Notes under the pieces: model-generated
What the model was told of the DNA's origin: nothing
Seen by the model: only the letters and a program-made list of their open reading frames with translations
Database searches by the model: none
In this document: one piece after another, positions 18,804 to 28,227 of the stretch
Layout of the letters: each line of letters opens with the position of its first letter
Position numbering within the stretch: position 1 is the first letter of the stretch
Program-made: the position numbers and the translations under genes
Source: Orrella dioscoreae
GTDB taxonomy: Bacteria > Pseudomonadota > Gammaproteobacteria > Burkholderiales > Burkholderiaceae_B
Length of the DNA: 64,000 nucleotides
Assembly (NCBI RefSeq): GCF_900089455.2
Contig: NZ_LT907988.1
Coordinates: 1,798,001 to 1,862,000, forward strand
Direction: 5' to 3'

Positions 18804-20402
18804 TCAGTGCGCGCCCGCCGCTTCGGCGGATGCCGCGCCGCCTGAGCGGGCCGGCCGGGCGAACCAGGCCAGCACGATCAGCAGCAGGAAAATGATGGCC
18901 GAGGCATGGAAGATGTCCAGCGCCGACAGCGTGTAGGCCTGGGCATCCACCATGCGGTTCAGCGTGGCAAGCGCCTGTTCGGACGTCAGGCCGCGCGCCT
19001 GCATGCCCGCCACCGTCTGGTCGAAGGCGAGCACGCCCGGCCGCGCCACCTCCACCAGCTGGGCATGATGCAGCGTGGCGCGGTCTTCCCAGACGGTCGT
19101 GGCGATCGAGGTGCCGAAGGCGCCGGCCGTCAGCCGCAGGAAGTTCGACAGGCCCGACGCCGCCGGAATGCGCGAGGGGTCCAGCCCCGACAGCGTGATG
19201 GAGGTCAGCGGCACGAAGAACGCCGCCATGGCCGCGCCCTGGATGATGGTGGGGATCATCAGGGTGCGCATGTCGACCTGGGTGTTGAAGCCCGCGCGCA
19301 TGGCGCAGACCAGCGCGAAGATGAGGAAGGCGCCGGTGACCAGGCGGCGCGGGTCGACCCGGCCGATCATCTTGCCGACGACGGGCGTGAGCAGGATCGC
19401 CAGCAGGCCCACCGGCGCGGTCACGAGGCCGGCATAGGTGGCGGTGTAGCCCATGTAGCTTTGCAGCCAGAGCGGCAGCAGCACCACGCCGCCGAAGAAC
19501 ACGCCGTAGGCCACGGCCAGCGTGACGGCGCCCACCGTGAAATTGCGTTGTGCGAAAAGCCGCAAGTCCACGATGGGGTGGGCGTCGGTCAGTTCCCAGA
19601 TGAGGAAGATGACGAAGGTGGCGAGCGACAGCGCCGCCAGGCCGACGATGAAGCCGCTGGCGAACCAGTCGAGCTCCTTGCCCTTGTCCAGCATGATCTG
19701 CAGCGCGCCGACCCAGACGACCAGCAGGCCCAGTCCGATCTTGTCGATGGGCAGGCTGCGCGTGGGCGACTCGCGGTGGCGATAGATGCGCCAGACCACC
19801 CAGGCGGCAAAGAGGCCGATGGGCACGTTGATGTAGAAGATCCAGGGCCAGGTGTAGTTGTCCGAGATCCACCCGCCCAGCAGGGGCCCGGCCACGGGCG
19901 CGACCAGCGTCGTCATGGCCCAGATGGCCAGCGCCATGCCCGCCTTCTCCTTGGGGAAGCTGGCCAGCATCAAGGCCTGCGACAGCGGGATCATGGGGCC
20001 GGCCACCGCGCCCTGCAGCACGCGGAACAGCACCAGTGCTTCCAGCGACGGCGCGAAGCCGCACAGCCAGGACGTCAGCACGAACAGCAGCGTGGAGGCC
20101 AGGAACAGCCGCACCTGGCCGAAACGCTGCGTGAGCCAGCCGGTGAGCGGCACGGTGATGGCGTTGGCCACCGCGAACGACGTGATGACCCAGGTGCCCT
20201 GGCTGGCGCTCACGCCCAGGTCGCCCGAGATGGTGGGGATGGACACGTTCGCGATCGAGGTGTCCAGGACGTTCATGAACACCGCGGCCGACAGGGCGAC
20301 GGAGCCGATGACGCGCAGCGCGCCCTCCAGCGGCGGATGGCCGGCGGGCGATCCCGTGGCGGGTGCAGCTGGCGCCGGCGCGGTGTTGGCGGGCGTGCTC
20401 AT
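18804..20402 (-). CDS. emrB: MFS multidrug efflux permease, EmrB/QacA (DHA2) family
   Basis: 14-helix drug:proton antiporter of 532 aa. After a Pro/Ala-rich tail the first helix carries MNVLDTSIANVSIPTISGDLG, the DHA2 signature LDxTxxNVAxP in variant form, followed by TWVITSFAVANAITVPLTGWL and the motif-A-like RFGQVRLF. It starts within the end of emrA (ATGA overlap). It is expected to work with EmrA and the NodT-type outer-membrane factor as a tripartite pump. Substrate not predictable. Confidence 0.92.
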   Translation of the reverse strand: MSTPANTAPAPAAPATGSPAGHPPLEGALRVIGSVALSAAVFMNVLDTSIANVSIPTISGDLGVSASQGTWVITSFAVANAITVPLTGWLTQRFGQVRLFLASTLLFVLTSWLCGFAPSLEALVLFRVLQGAVAGPMIPLSQALMLASFPKEKAGMALAIWAMTTLVAPVAGPLLGGWISDNYTWPWIFYINVPIGLFAAWVVWRIYRHRESPTRSLPIDKIGLGLLVVWVGALQIMLDKGKELDWFASGFIVGLAALSLATFVIFLIWELTDAHPIVDLRLFAQRNFTVGAVTLAVAYGVFFGGVVLLPLWLQSYMGYTATYAGLVTAPVGLLAILLTPVVGKMIGRVDPRRLVTGAFLIFALVCAMRAGFNTQVDMRTLMIPTIIQGAAMAAFFVPLTSITLSGLDPSRIPAASGLSNFLRLTAGAFGTSIATTVWEDRATLHHAQLVEVARPGVLAFDQTVAGMQARGLTSEQALATLNRMVDAQAYTLSALDIFHASAIIFLLLIVLAWFARPARSGGAASAEAAGAH

Positions 20403-21583
20403 GCCGAGAGGTTGCTGGTGATGATCTGTTCGATCAGCGTGTCGGCCTGGGCCGACTCGGCATCGAAGGCACGGGTGGACAGGGCGGGGCCGCTGCGCGT
20501 GGGGGGCGAGGCGGGCTCGGCCGACACGTCGACCTCGACGTTCATGGACAGGCCCACGCGCAGCGGATGCTGGCGCAGCGTTTCCGGGTCCAGTGCGATG
20601 CGCACGGGCACGCGCTGCACGACCTTGATCCAGTTGCCGGTGGCGTTCTGCGCGGGCAGCAGCGCGAAGGCGCTGCCGGTGCCGGCGTCGAGACCCACGA
20701 CGGTGCCGTGATAGGTGACCGACTTGCCGTAGAGGTCGGCCACGACGGTGGCAGGCTGGCCCACGCGCATCTCGCGCAGCTGGCCTTCCTTGAAGTTGGC
20801 TTCGACCCATACCTGGTCCAGGGGCACGACGGTCATGAGCGGCGTGCCGGGCGCCACGCGCTGGCCGACCTGCACGCTGCGCTGCGCGATCATGCCGTCC
20901 GCGGGGGCGGGCAGCGTGGCGCGCGAGGCATCCAGCCAGGCCTGGCGCAGCGCCGAGGCCGCCTGCAGGACATCGGGATGGTGCGCCACGTCGGTGCCTT
21001 GCGTCAGCGCCTGGTTGGTGGCCAGCTTGGCCTGCGCCGCGGCCAGTTGTGCCTGGGCCTGGGCCAGGCCGGATTCGGCCGATTGCAGCGCGGTGCGGGC
21101 GTGCAGGATCTCCTCGCCGCTGACGCCGCCCGATTTCGACAGCGCCTGGCGGCGTTGCCAATCGCTGCGGGCGCGGGCCAGCTCGGCCTGGGCGCGGCTG
21201 ATGTCGGCGCGGCGCACGTTCACGTCGGCGTCCAGCGCATCGTTCTGCACGTACAGGGTGCGGGTCTGGCGCACGGTCTGGGCCAGGCGCGCCTTGGCTT
21301 GCGCCAGGGCGACGTCCGCATCGGCGGCGTCCAGGCGCACCAGCGGCTGGCCGGCGCGCACGGTGTCGGTGTCATCGGCTTCGATGGCGACCACCGTGCC
21401 GGCCAGGCGCGGCGTGATCTGGACCAGGTTGCCGTGCACATAGGCGTCGTCGGTGGCTTCGTAGTGCGAAGCCACGAGCGTCCACCAGGCGCCGTAAGCA
21501 ACGGCGACCGCGGCGATGCCGATGCCGGCCAGGATCAGGAGCCGCTTGCGGGCGGCGGGGCGGGGGGCGGCGGGAGCGTTCAT
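20399..21583 (-). CDS. emrA: HlyD/EmrA family membrane fusion protein
   Basis: Periplasmic adaptor of 394 aa anchored by one N-terminal helix (about residues 13-32, LLILAGIGIAAVAVAYGAWW). It has the lipoyl half-motifs YVHGNLVQITPRLAGTV and the barrel segment APADGMIAQRSVQVGQRVAPG, linked by a long Ala/Gln-rich coiled coil (about 100-210). The order is that of EmrA. It is 44 nt downstream of the nodT-like gene and coupled to emrB. Confidence 0.93.
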   Translation of the reverse strand: MNAPAAPRPAARKRLLILAGIGIAAVAVAYGAWWTLVASHYEATDDAYVHGNLVQITPRLAGTVVAIEADDTDTVRAGQPLVRLDAADADVALAQAKARLAQTVRQTRTLYVQNDALDADVNVRRADISRAQAELARARSDWQRRQALSKSGGVSGEEILHARTALQSAESGLAQAQAQLAAAQAKLATNQALTQGTDVAHHPDVLQAASALRQAWLDASRATLPAPADGMIAQRSVQVGQRVAPGTPLMTVVPLDQVWVEANFKEGQLREMRVGQPATVVADLYGKSVTYHGTVVGLDAGTGSAFALLPAQNATGNWIKVVQRVPVRIALDPETLRQHPLRVGLSMNVEVDVSAEPASPPTRSGPALSTRAFDAESAQADTLIEQIITSNLSA

Positions 21584-21627
21584 GTCGTATCTGCCGGTCG
21601 AAGTGAGAGGTCGGGGATTGGATGGGT

Positions 21628-23022
21628 TCAGGATGCGTCGGGCGCATAGCCGCCGCCCAGCGCATAGGCGAGGTCTGCGTCCAGCTGGTAGCCGCGCAGC
21701 CGCAGGTCGGTTTCCTGGCGGCGTTGCTGCAGCACGCCGTCCTGGGCGATCAGGACCGAGAGGTAGTTGCCCAGGCCGCTGCGGTAACGGTCCCGCGCCA
21801 GCGCGTAGGCTTCTTCCACGGCCGCGCGCGCCTGCGTCTGGGCCTGGCTTTCGTCGCCCAGCAGGCGCAGGGCATCGACGGCGTCGGCCACCTGGTGTAC
21901 GGCGGTCAGCACCGTGTCGTTGTAGTCGGCCACCGCCAGGTCGCTCTCGGCGCGCCGGCCTGCCAGCGCGGCGTTGAGCCGGCCGCCTTCGAAGATGGGC
22001 AGGCTGATGGCCGGGCCGATGCCGGCCATCCGGCTGCCGGCGTTCAGCAGGTTCCCCGTGGACAGCGAAGCGAAGCCCAGGAACGCGGAGAGATTCACAT
22101 TCGGATAGAAGGCGGCGCGCGCGCTTTGGATGTCCTTGCGCGCGGCTTCGGCACGCCAGCGCGCGGCCACCACGTCGGGACGGTGGCCCAGCAGTTCGAT
22201 CGGCAGGGTGTCGGGCACGGCCAGCGGCAGGCGGCGCAGCGCCGCGGCCTGGATGCCGCGCGCCAGCTCGGGCCCGCCACCGGCCAGGGCGGCCAGCTGG
22301 TTGCGGCCCACGGCCAGGCGGGTCTGCACCTGCACGGCTTCCACCTTGGCCGCGGCCAGCGCGGATTCCGCCTGCTTCACTTCCACCTGGGTGTCCAGGC
22401 CGGCGGCCTGGCGGTCGCGCGTCAGCTGGGCGACGTCCTCGCGCTGGCGCACCGTGTCGGCGATGACCTGCTGCTGGGCAAAGGCGTTCTGCAGGTTCAG
22501 GTAGCTGCGCACGACCGCGCTGGCCAGCAGGTTGTGGGCGGCGCGGGCTTCGGCCTCGGCCGATTGCACCCGCGACAGCGCCGCTTCGTGTTCGGCGCGG
22601 TGCTTGCCCCAGAAGTCGATCTCGTAGCTGAAATCCAGCGCCAGCCTGTTGTCGGTGCCGACCGAGCCGCCCAGGGGCGGCGGGTAGATGTAGTTGCCGC
22701 TGTAGCGCTGGCGCGTCAGGCCGTAGTTGCCGGTCACCGAGGGCAGCAGGTCGGTGCGGGCCTGGGCTGCGGCGGCGTTGGCCTGCGCGACGCGCGCCTG
22801 GGCGGCAAGCAGCGAGGGGCTGCCGGCCACTGCCTGCTCGACCAGCCGGTTCAGTTGCGGGTCTTCATAGCGCTGCCACCAGTCGGCGGCGGGCCATTGC
22901 ACCGGGCTGGCGACCAGGCCCAGGGTGGCCGCGTCCACGGGGTCGGCGGGCGTGGCGCCGGGGGCGATCTGCGCGCAGCCGGTGGCCAGGAGCAGGGGAA
23001 GGAGGGCAAGCAGTCTTTTCAT
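21628..23022 (-). CDS. Outer-membrane efflux lipoprotein, NodT/OprM (TolC) family
   Basis: RND/MFS-type outer-membrane channel of 464 aa. The signal peptide ends in lipobox LLATGC with Cys16 as the lipidated residue. The body shows the duplicated TolC pattern: DWWQRYEDPQLNRLVEQA near the start and RADIAVAR-like repeats such as RRAESDLAVADYNDTVLTA further on. It is the first gene of the efflux operon, with a candidate MarR site at 23060-23071 in its upstream region. Confidence 0.92.
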   Translation of the reverse strand: MKRLLALLPLLLATGCAQIAPGATPADPVDAATLGLVASPVQWPAADWWQRYEDPQLNRLVEQAVAGSPSLLAAQARVAQANAAAAQARTDLLPSVTGNYGLTRQRYSGNYIYPPPLGGSVGTDNRLALDFSYEIDFWGKHRAEHEAALSRVQSAEAEARAAHNLLASAVVRSYLNLQNAFAQQQVIADTVRQREDVAQLTRDRQAAGLDTQVEVKQAESALAAAKVEAVQVQTRLAVGRNQLAALAGGGPELARGIQAAALRRLPLAVPDTLPIELLGHRPDVVAARWRAEAARKDIQSARAAFYPNVNLSAFLGFASLSTGNLLNAGSRMAGIGPAISLPIFEGGRLNAALAGRRAESDLAVADYNDTVLTAVHQVADAVDALRLLGDESQAQTQARAAVEEAYALARDRYRSGLGNYLSVLIAQDGVLQQRRQETDLRLRGYQLDADLAYALGGGYAPDAS

Positions 23023-23059
23023 GCTGACAAATGGCTGAAAGTGTTTGACTGGTTCGAAT

Positions 23060-23071
23060 CTGACTAGGCAA
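23060..23071. promoter_or_regulatory. Candidate MarR operator copy 1 (CTGACTAGGCAA)
   Basis: Twelve-base element CTGACTAGGCAA, 38 bp upstream of the nodT-like start. The identical element in inverted orientation occurs upstream of the marR gene at 23601. It is an imperfect dyad around CTAG, as expected for a MarR dimer. Its position suggests repression of the efflux operon by the adjacent regulator. Confidence 0.6.
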
Positions 23072-23094
23072 ATATATAGGGAAAAAAAACGGCG

Positions 23095-23586
23095 TCAACT
23101 GAGCTCGCCGCCGTTGGCGATCATGCGTCGCAGGAGGCCGCCGAGCACCGCGGCCTCTTCGTTGGAGAAGCCGCGCAGGTGCAGGTTCAATGCGCTGGCC
23201 AGCAGCGGGGGAATCCTTTCGCTGGTGGCCTGGCCGGCTTCGGTCATTTCGAGCTTGATGACGCGGCGGTCTTCGCTGCTGCGCACGCGGCGCAGGAGGC
23301 CCTTGCTTTCCAGGCGGTCCAGCGTGCGCGTGATGGCGCCGGTATCCACGCCGATCAGGCGGGCGAGCTCGGCCGGGGTTTCCGCCCGGCGCAGCGCCAC
23401 CATGATGAGCGGGCGCCATTGCATGGCGGTGAGCTCCAGCGGCGCCATTTCCTTGTCGATGACCCGGTTCAGCGACAGGTAGACCTGCTTGATCAGGTAG
23501 CCGATGCTGTCGTTGGACAGGCAGCGGCTATCGCCGCGGTAATGCGCGGCGGGTGTGCTGTGGGGGTCGGTCGACGGGGTAGACAT
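23095..23586 (-). CDS. MarR family transcriptional regulator
   Basis: Winged-helix repressor of 163 aa from ATG 23586. The recognition helix region is ETPAELARLIGVDTGAITRTLDRLESKGLLRRV (about 75-107; given in part), and the wing is SSEDRRVIKLEMTEAG with the conserved DxR. It lies immediately upstream of the nodT-emrA-emrB operon on the same strand. The same 12-mer occurs upstream of both, so it probably controls itself and the pump and is released by a pump substrate. Confidence 0.92.
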   Translation of the reverse strand: MSTPSTDPHSTPAAHYRGDSRCLSNDSIGYLIKQVYLSLNRVIDKEMAPLELTAMQWRPLIMVALRRAETPAELARLIGVDTGAITRTLDRLESKGLLRRVRSSEDRRVIKLEMTEAGQATSERIPPLLASALNLHLRGFSNEEAAVLGGLLRRMIANGGELS

Positions 23587-23600
23587 GCCGGCCAATTTAG

Positions 23601-23612
23601 TTGCCTAGTCAG
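23601..23612. promoter_or_regulatory. Candidate MarR operator copy 2 (TTGCCTAGTCAG)
   Basis: Reverse complement of the element at 23060-23071, 14 bp upstream of the marR start codon. A repressor bound here would block marR itself, giving autoregulation. Confidence 0.6.
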
Positions 23613-23655
23613 TTTCTGTCAAGCGGATTGGTCGCCGGGCGCCGGCGCGCGCGCA

Positions 23656-24504
23656 TCACTTGGGACGCGCGGGCAGGACGATGGCCAGGATGATGAGCGC
23701 GGCGCCCAGCATCATGCGCGGGCTGGGTTCCTGGCCGAACAGCAGCCAGGCGCCGGCAATCGCATAGACCGGCTCCAGCGCGATGACCAGGCCGGCCGTG
23801 CGGGCCTTGATGACCTGCAGGCTGGACACGAACAGGAAATGCGACAGCCCCGTGCAGAAGACGCCCAGCGCGGCCAGCCACAGCCAGTCGGCCGTGCGCA
23901 GCGCATGCAGCTCGGGCACGGCGAAGGCGGCCACCGACAATGCCACGGCCAGGTTCTGCCACCACGCCACCTGCACGGGGTCGGCGCCCTTGGCGCTGCG
24001 CCGGTTCAACAGCGCCAGCAGCGCGAAGGACAAACCCGAGGACAGGCCCCAGGCCAGGCCCACGGTGCCCTGGTCGGCCCAGTCGTACGAGGGCACCACC
24101 AGCACCAGGCCGAGGGAGACCAGCGCCAGCACGCCCCATTCCGCCAGGCGGATGCGCTCGCGATAGAAGAGGCCCTCGAGCAGCATGGTGAAGGCGGGGA
24201 AGCTGGCGAAGCCCAGCGTGGCCACCGCGATGCCGCCCACTTTCACGGCGATGAAGAAGGTGACCCAATGCGCGGCCAGCAGGATGCCGCAGACGGCGAG
24301 CAGCCCCAGCTTGCCCGCGTCGATGCCGCGCTTGAGCGGGACGCCGCGCAGCCGGGCGAAGGCCGCCAGCGAGACCAGGGCGAACAGCGCGCGTCCGAAG
24401 GTGATGACGGCAGCACTGGCCTGTATCAACTCGCCGAAGATGCCGGTCAGGCCGAAGAGAACCGCCGCGGCGTGGATGGAGAGGAGGGCGTTGCGATGCT
24501 GCAT
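23656..24504 (-). CDS. DMT superfamily transporter (EamA)
   Basis: Ten-helix drug/metabolite transporter of 282 aa made of two EamA repeats. The first starts LLSIHAAAVLFGLTGIFGELI and ends near VLVVPSYDW; the second starts GLAWGLSSGLSFALLALLNRR and ends with LLFGQEPSPRMMLGAALIILA, the usual EamA finish. It is divergent from a second, only distantly similar DMT gene with 79 bp between them. Substrate unknown; the family includes amino acid and metabolite exporters. Confidence 0.88.
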   Translation of the reverse strand: MQHRNALLSIHAAAVLFGLTGIFGELIQASAAVITFGRALFALVSLAAFARLRGVPLKRGIDAGKLGLLAVCGILLAAHWVTFFIAVKVGGIAVATLGFASFPAFTMLLEGLFYRERIRLAEWGVLALVSLGLVLVVPSYDWADQGTVGLAWGLSSGLSFALLALLNRRSAKGADPVQVAWWQNLAVALSVAAFAVPELHALRTADWLWLAALGVFCTGLSHFLFVSSLQVIKARTAGLVIALEPVYAIAGAWLLFGQEPSPRMMLGAALIILAIVLPARPK

Positions 24505-24583
24505 GGAAGCGTGTGCCGGCGGAATGGGCGGAGACGGGAAAAAACGGGGCCCGCATGAAGAGGGCGGAGACTAAAATCATCGC

Positions 24584-25528
24584 ATGAATCCAGAATCCGG
24601 TCCTGGCGGCGCTGCCTCGCGCGTCATCCTGTCCGCCCGCAGCATCGGCATCCTGCTGGCCGCGTTGGGCGCCATCCTGTTCGCGGCCAAGGCCGTCGTG
24701 GTGAAGCTCACCTATCGCTACGACGTGGACGCCGTCACCGTCATCGCCTTCCGCATGGCGTTCTCGCTGCCCTTTTTCCTTGCCATCGGATGGTATGAAG
24801 CCCGCCGCGCGCGGCGCGGGCTGCAGCCCAGGCTCACCCGCCGCGACAGCCTGCAGCTGGCGGCGCTGGGCTTGATGGGCTATTACCTGTCCAGCTTCCT
24901 CGACTTCATCGGCCTGCAGTACATCAGCGCCGGGCTCGAGCGCCTGATTCTGTTCCTGGCGCCCACCATGGTGCTGCTCATCAGCGCGTTTTGGCTGGGA
25001 CGGCAGATCTCGCGCGCCCAGTGGGTGGCGCTGGCCCTGTCGTATGCCGGCGTGGTGCTGGTGTTCGCGCATGACGTGAGCTTCGGCGGCGACCATGTGC
25101 TGAAGGGCTCGCTCTTCGTGCTCGGGTCGGCGCTGACCTATGCGCTGTACCTGATCGGCTCCGGGGAGCTGATCGCCAAGGTCGGGGCGACCCGCCTCGT
25201 GGCCTATGCAATGACGGTCTCCAGCCTCGCCTGCATCGTGCAGTTCTTCGTGGTGCACGGCACGTCCCAGGTGATCCAGCCGATGCCGGTCTATAGCTGG
25301 TCGGTCGTGCATGCCACGCTGAACACCGTGGCGCCCGTCTTCATGATCATGTGGGCCGTGGCCCGCGTGGGGGCGCCCACCACTTCGCAGGTGGGCATGA
25401 TCGGCCCGGTGTCGGTGCTGTTCCTGGCCGCCTGGCTGCTGGACGAGCCCATCACCGTCTGGCAGTTGGCCGGGACCGTCCTCGTCATGGCCGGGGTCTT
25501 TGTTCTCAGCGTCCGCCGCAAGCGGTAA
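24584..25528 (+). CDS. DMT superfamily transporter (EamA)
   Basis: Second EamA-type permease, 314 aa. The two repeats run from about residue 18 (GILLAALGAILFAAKAVVVKL) and about 165 (LKGSLFVLGSALTYALYLIG) to the C-terminal ITVWQLAGTVLVMAGVFVLS. A short charged tail RRKR follows. The start ATG at 24584 gives a normal length. It is divergent from the DMT gene at 23656-24504, so the two may share a control region. Substrate unknown. Confidence 0.88.
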   Translation: MNPESGPGGAASRVILSARSIGILLAALGAILFAAKAVVVKLTYRYDVDAVTVIAFRMAFSLPFFLAIGWYEARRARRGLQPRLTRRDSLQLAALGLMGYYLSSFLDFIGLQYISAGLERLILFLAPTMVLLISAFWLGRQISRAQWVALALSYAGVVLVFAHDVSFGGDHVLKGSLFVLGSALTYALYLIGSGELIAKVGATRLVAYAMTVSSLACIVQFFVVHGTSQVIQPMPVYSWSVVHATLNTVAPVFMIMWAVARVGAPTTSQVGMIGPVSVLFLAAWLLDEPITVWQLAGTVLVMAGVFVLSVRRKR

Positions 25529-25621
25529 AGTCGGCGGCGTGCATCTGCTTTCCCTCGCGGTCGGGCGTGTCTCGCCGCAAGCCATCTCCTTCCCAGTTCA
25601 TCGCGCGTTCAGGAGCTAGAC

Positions 25622-26608
25622 ATGAGCAAGACAGTCCAGGCAATCCGCATCGACCAGCACGGCGGTCCCGAGGTTCTCAAGGTGGCCGATGTCGTCCTTG
25701 CGCCGCCCGCCGACACCGAGGTGACGATCCGCCAGCATGCGGTGGGCCTGAATTTCATCGATATCTATTTCCGCACGGGTCTTTACCCGCATCCGCTGCC
25801 GCATGGCCTGGGCTTCGAGGCCGCGGGCGTGGTCGAGGCGGTGGGCGCCAAGGTGGGACACCTGAAAGTGGGCGACCGCGTGGCCTACGGCCAAAGCCCC
25901 CTGGGCGCTTACGCGCAGGCGCGCAACGTGCCGGCCCATCAGGTCGTCAAGCTGCCCAAGGGCGTGAGCTTCGAGGAGGCGGCCGCGCTGATGCTCAAGG
26001 GCCTGACGGTGCAATACCTGTTCCGCCAGACCTATCGCCTGCAGGGCGGCGAAACGATCCTGTTCCATGCCGCGGCCGGCGGCGTGGGCCTGATCGCCTG
26101 CCAATGGGCGCGCGCCCTGGGCGTGAAGCTGATCGGCACGGTGTCCAGCCCCGAGAAGGCCGCGCTGGCGCGCGAGCATGGCGCCTGGGAGACCATCGAC
26201 TACTCGCGCGAGAACGTCGCTGAGCGCGTCAAGGAACTGACGAGCGGGCGCAAGGTGCCGGTGGTGTATGACGGCGTGGGCAAGGACACCTGGCTGGCCT
26301 CGCTGGACAGCCTGGAGCCGCGCGGACTGATGGTCAGCTTCGGCAACGCGTCGGGCCCGGTCACCGACGTGAACCTGGGCATCCTGGCCGACAAGGGCTC
26401 GCTCTACCTGACGCGCCCGAAGCTGGGCAGCTACGTGGACACGCAGGCCAAGATGCAGGCTGCCGCCGATGATCTTTTTTCGCTGGTCGTGAAGAAGAAG
26501 ATCGCGGTGCGCATCGACCAGCGCTATCCGCTGGCGAAGGCCGGCGAGGCGCAGGCCGCGCTGAGCAGCCGCAAGACCACGGGCGCGACGGTCCTGACGC
26601 TGGATTGA
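25622..26608 (+). CDS. qor: Quinone oxidoreductase, zeta-crystallin-like (MDR family)
   Basis: NADPH-dependent quinone reductase of the zinc-free medium-chain family, 328 aa. It carries the Qor-type start IRIDQHGGPEVLKVADV, NFIDIYFRTGLYPHPLPHGLG, and the cofactor motif AAAGGVGLIACQWARALG (about 155-172). No structural zinc Cys cluster is present, which fits Qor rather than alcohol dehydrogenase. An AGGAGCTAGAC ribosome site precedes ATG 25622. It appears monocistronic. Confidence 0.93.
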   Translation: MSKTVQAIRIDQHGGPEVLKVADVVLAPPADTEVTIRQHAVGLNFIDIYFRTGLYPHPLPHGLGFEAAGVVEAVGAKVGHLKVGDRVAYGQSPLGAYAQARNVPAHQVVKLPKGVSFEEAAALMLKGLTVQYLFRQTYRLQGGETILFHAAAGGVGLIACQWARALGVKLIGTVSSPEKAALAREHGAWETIDYSRENVAERVKELTSGRKVPVVYDGVGKDTWLASLDSLEPRGLMVSFGNASGPVTDVNLGILADKGSLYLTRPKLGSYVDTQAKMQAAADDLFSLVVKKKIAVRIDQRYPLAKAGEAQAALSSRKTTGATVLTLD

Positions 26609-26862
26609 GCCGCGGCGCGGCAAGCGCCGGCGTGGCGTGGCGGCCTCAATATGTGTCGGTGTGTTCCCCGCGCAGGCAGGATTTCCGGGCGGCGAGGAGC
26701 GGCCCGGCGCGCAAGCGGGCCAAGCCTGGCGGGGATTGCGCAAGCGGTGCCTGGGGCAGGGGAGGATTCTTACAGTCGGAAGGCGTTTGCAGACATCCGG
26801 TTACGGCCAGCCTGGCGCGCTGCTTCTAAGATGACTTCGCATTCATCGCCTAGGAGATCATC

Positions 26863-27084
26863 ATGACCCTGAAGACCTTGACTCTTGCCCTGACCGTGGC
26901 CGGCGCTGGCGTTCTGGCCGGTTGCTCCTCGCCCTCGATCGTGACCAAGAGCGACGGCTCGCAGACCGTGACCGCCGACGCGCCCGAGTACGACAAGCGT
27001 TCGAACACCTATTCGTACGAGGAAGACGGCCGCAAGGTGCAGGTCAACAAGGATCGCGTCGACCGCATCGAGGAAGTGAAGTAA
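26863..27084 (+). CDS. Small YgdI/YgdR-type lipoprotein
   Basis: 73-aa lipoprotein with signal peptide MTLKTLTLALTVAGAGVLAGC and lipidation Cys21. The remainder (IVTKSDGSQTVTADAPEYD, then a Tyr- and Lys-rich strand set ending in VNKDRVDRIEEVK) is the pattern of the YgdI/YgdR SH3-like family. An AGGAG site lies upstream of the ATG. Function in the envelope unknown. A long perfect hairpin follows at 27127-27164. The 254-bp gap before the gene (26609-26862) shows nothing else I can support. Confidence 0.85.
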   Translation: MTLKTLTLALTVAGAGVLAGCSSPSIVTKSDGSQTVTADAPEYDKRSNTYSYEEDGRKVQVNKDRVDRIEEVK

Positions 27085-27126
27085 GCGCGTGGTCGAATGA
27101 CGCATTGCAGCGCCCGTTGCGGGCGC

Positions 27127-27164
27127 GCATGAAGAACGGCGCCTGATGGCGCCGTTCTTCATGC
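27127..27164. terminator. Long perfect hairpin between convergent genes
   Basis: Arms GCATGAAGAACGGCGCC (27127-27143) and its exact complement (27148-27164) enclose TGAT: 17 bp without mismatch. It lies between the lipoprotein gene and the convergent fbp gene, whose stop codon begins 14 nt away, and probably ends transcription from both sides. It lacks a clean T-tract. Confidence 0.7.
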
Positions 27165-27178
27165 CGAGGCCGAAAGGC

Positions 27179-28195
27179 CTATTGTCCGGCTTCGCGGTGG
27201 TATTGCGCCACGCGCTCGACTTCGTTGCGCGAGCCCAGCACCACGCCCACGCGCTGGTGCAACTGCCCGGGCTTGATGTCCAGGATGCGGTTGACGCCGT
27301 CCACCGCCGCGCCGCCGGCCTGTTCGACGATGAAGCTCATGGGATTGGCTTCGTACATCAGGCGCAGCTTGCCCGGCTTGCCCGGCTCGCGCGCGTCCCA
27401 GGGATACATGAAGATGCCGCCGCGCGTGAGGATGCGATGCACGTCGGCCACCATCGAGGCGATCCAGCGCATGTTGAAGTCCTTGCCGCGCGTGCCGGTG
27501 GCGCCAGCCAGGCATTCGTCGATGTAGCGGCGCACGGGCGGTGCCCAGTGGCGCATGTTGGACATGTTGATGGCGAATTCGCGCGTGTCCTCGGGGATGC
27601 GGATGTTTTCGTGCGTGAGCACCCAGGAGCCCATTTCACGGTCCAGCGTGAAGCCCACCACGCCCTTGCCGACGGTGAGGACCAGCATGGTCTGGGGGCC
27701 ATAGACGGCATAGCCCGCGGCCACCTGGCGGCTGCCTTCCTGCAGGAAGTCGGCTTCGGTGACGGGCGCGCCGGCCACGTGGGTGGGTGCCTTCAGCACC
27801 GAGAAGATGGTGCCGATGGAGACGTTCACGTCGATGTTCGACGAGCCGTCCAGCGGATCGAACAGCAGCAGGTATTCGCCCTTGGGATAGCGGTTGGGAA
27901 TGGCGTGGATGGTTTCCATTTCCTCGGAGGCCATGGCGGCGAGGTGGCCGCCCCATTCATTGGCTTCCAGCAGGATTTCGTTGGAGAGCACGTCCAGCTT
28001 CTTCTGGACTTCGCCTTGCACGTTCTCGCTGTCCAGGCTGCCCAGGACGCCGCCCAGCGCGCCCTTGCCCACGGCGTGGCCGATGGACTTGCAGGCGCGC
28101 GCGACGACTTCGATGAGCAGGCGCACCTCGGCGCCCAGGCCATCGGCCTGGCGCTGCTGTTCGACCAGGTATTGCGTGAGGGTTTTACGTTTCAT
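27179..28195 (-). CDS. fbp: Fructose-1,6-bisphosphatase class 1
   Basis: Gluconeogenic phosphatase of 338 aa. The class 1 signature [21 protein letters not shown] (about 115-134; residues D, D and E bind metal) is present, as are [18 protein letters not shown] and [20 protein letters not shown]. The protein begins [16 protein letters not shown]. It lies 32 nt downstream of pepN on the same strand, so the two may be cotranscribed. Confidence 0.96.
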   Translation of the reverse strand: MKRKTLTQYLVEQQRQADGLGAEVRLLIEVVARACKSIGHAVGKGALGGVLGSLDSENVQGEVQKKLDVLSNEILLEANEWGGHLAAMASEEMETIHAIPNRYPKGEYLLLFDPLDGSSNIDVNVSIGTIFSVLKAPTHVAGAPVTEADFLQEGSRQVAAGYAVYGPQTMLVLTVGKGVVGFTLDREMGSWVLTHENIRIPEDTREFAINMSNMRHWAPPVRRYIDECLAGATGTRGKDFNMRWIASMVADVHRILTRGGIFMYPWDAREPGKPGKLRLMYEANPMSFIVEQAGGAAVDGVNRILDIKPGQLHQRVGVVLGSRNEVERVAQYHREAGQ

Positions 28196-28227
28196 GGCGT
28201 CGGGATAAAAGTGGCGGTTTCAGGGAA

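Noticed and set aside
23609-25585. Open frame of 658 codons on the minus strand
   Set aside because: Overlaps both DMT transporter genes in a different frame and has a low-complexity Arg/His/Gly composition.
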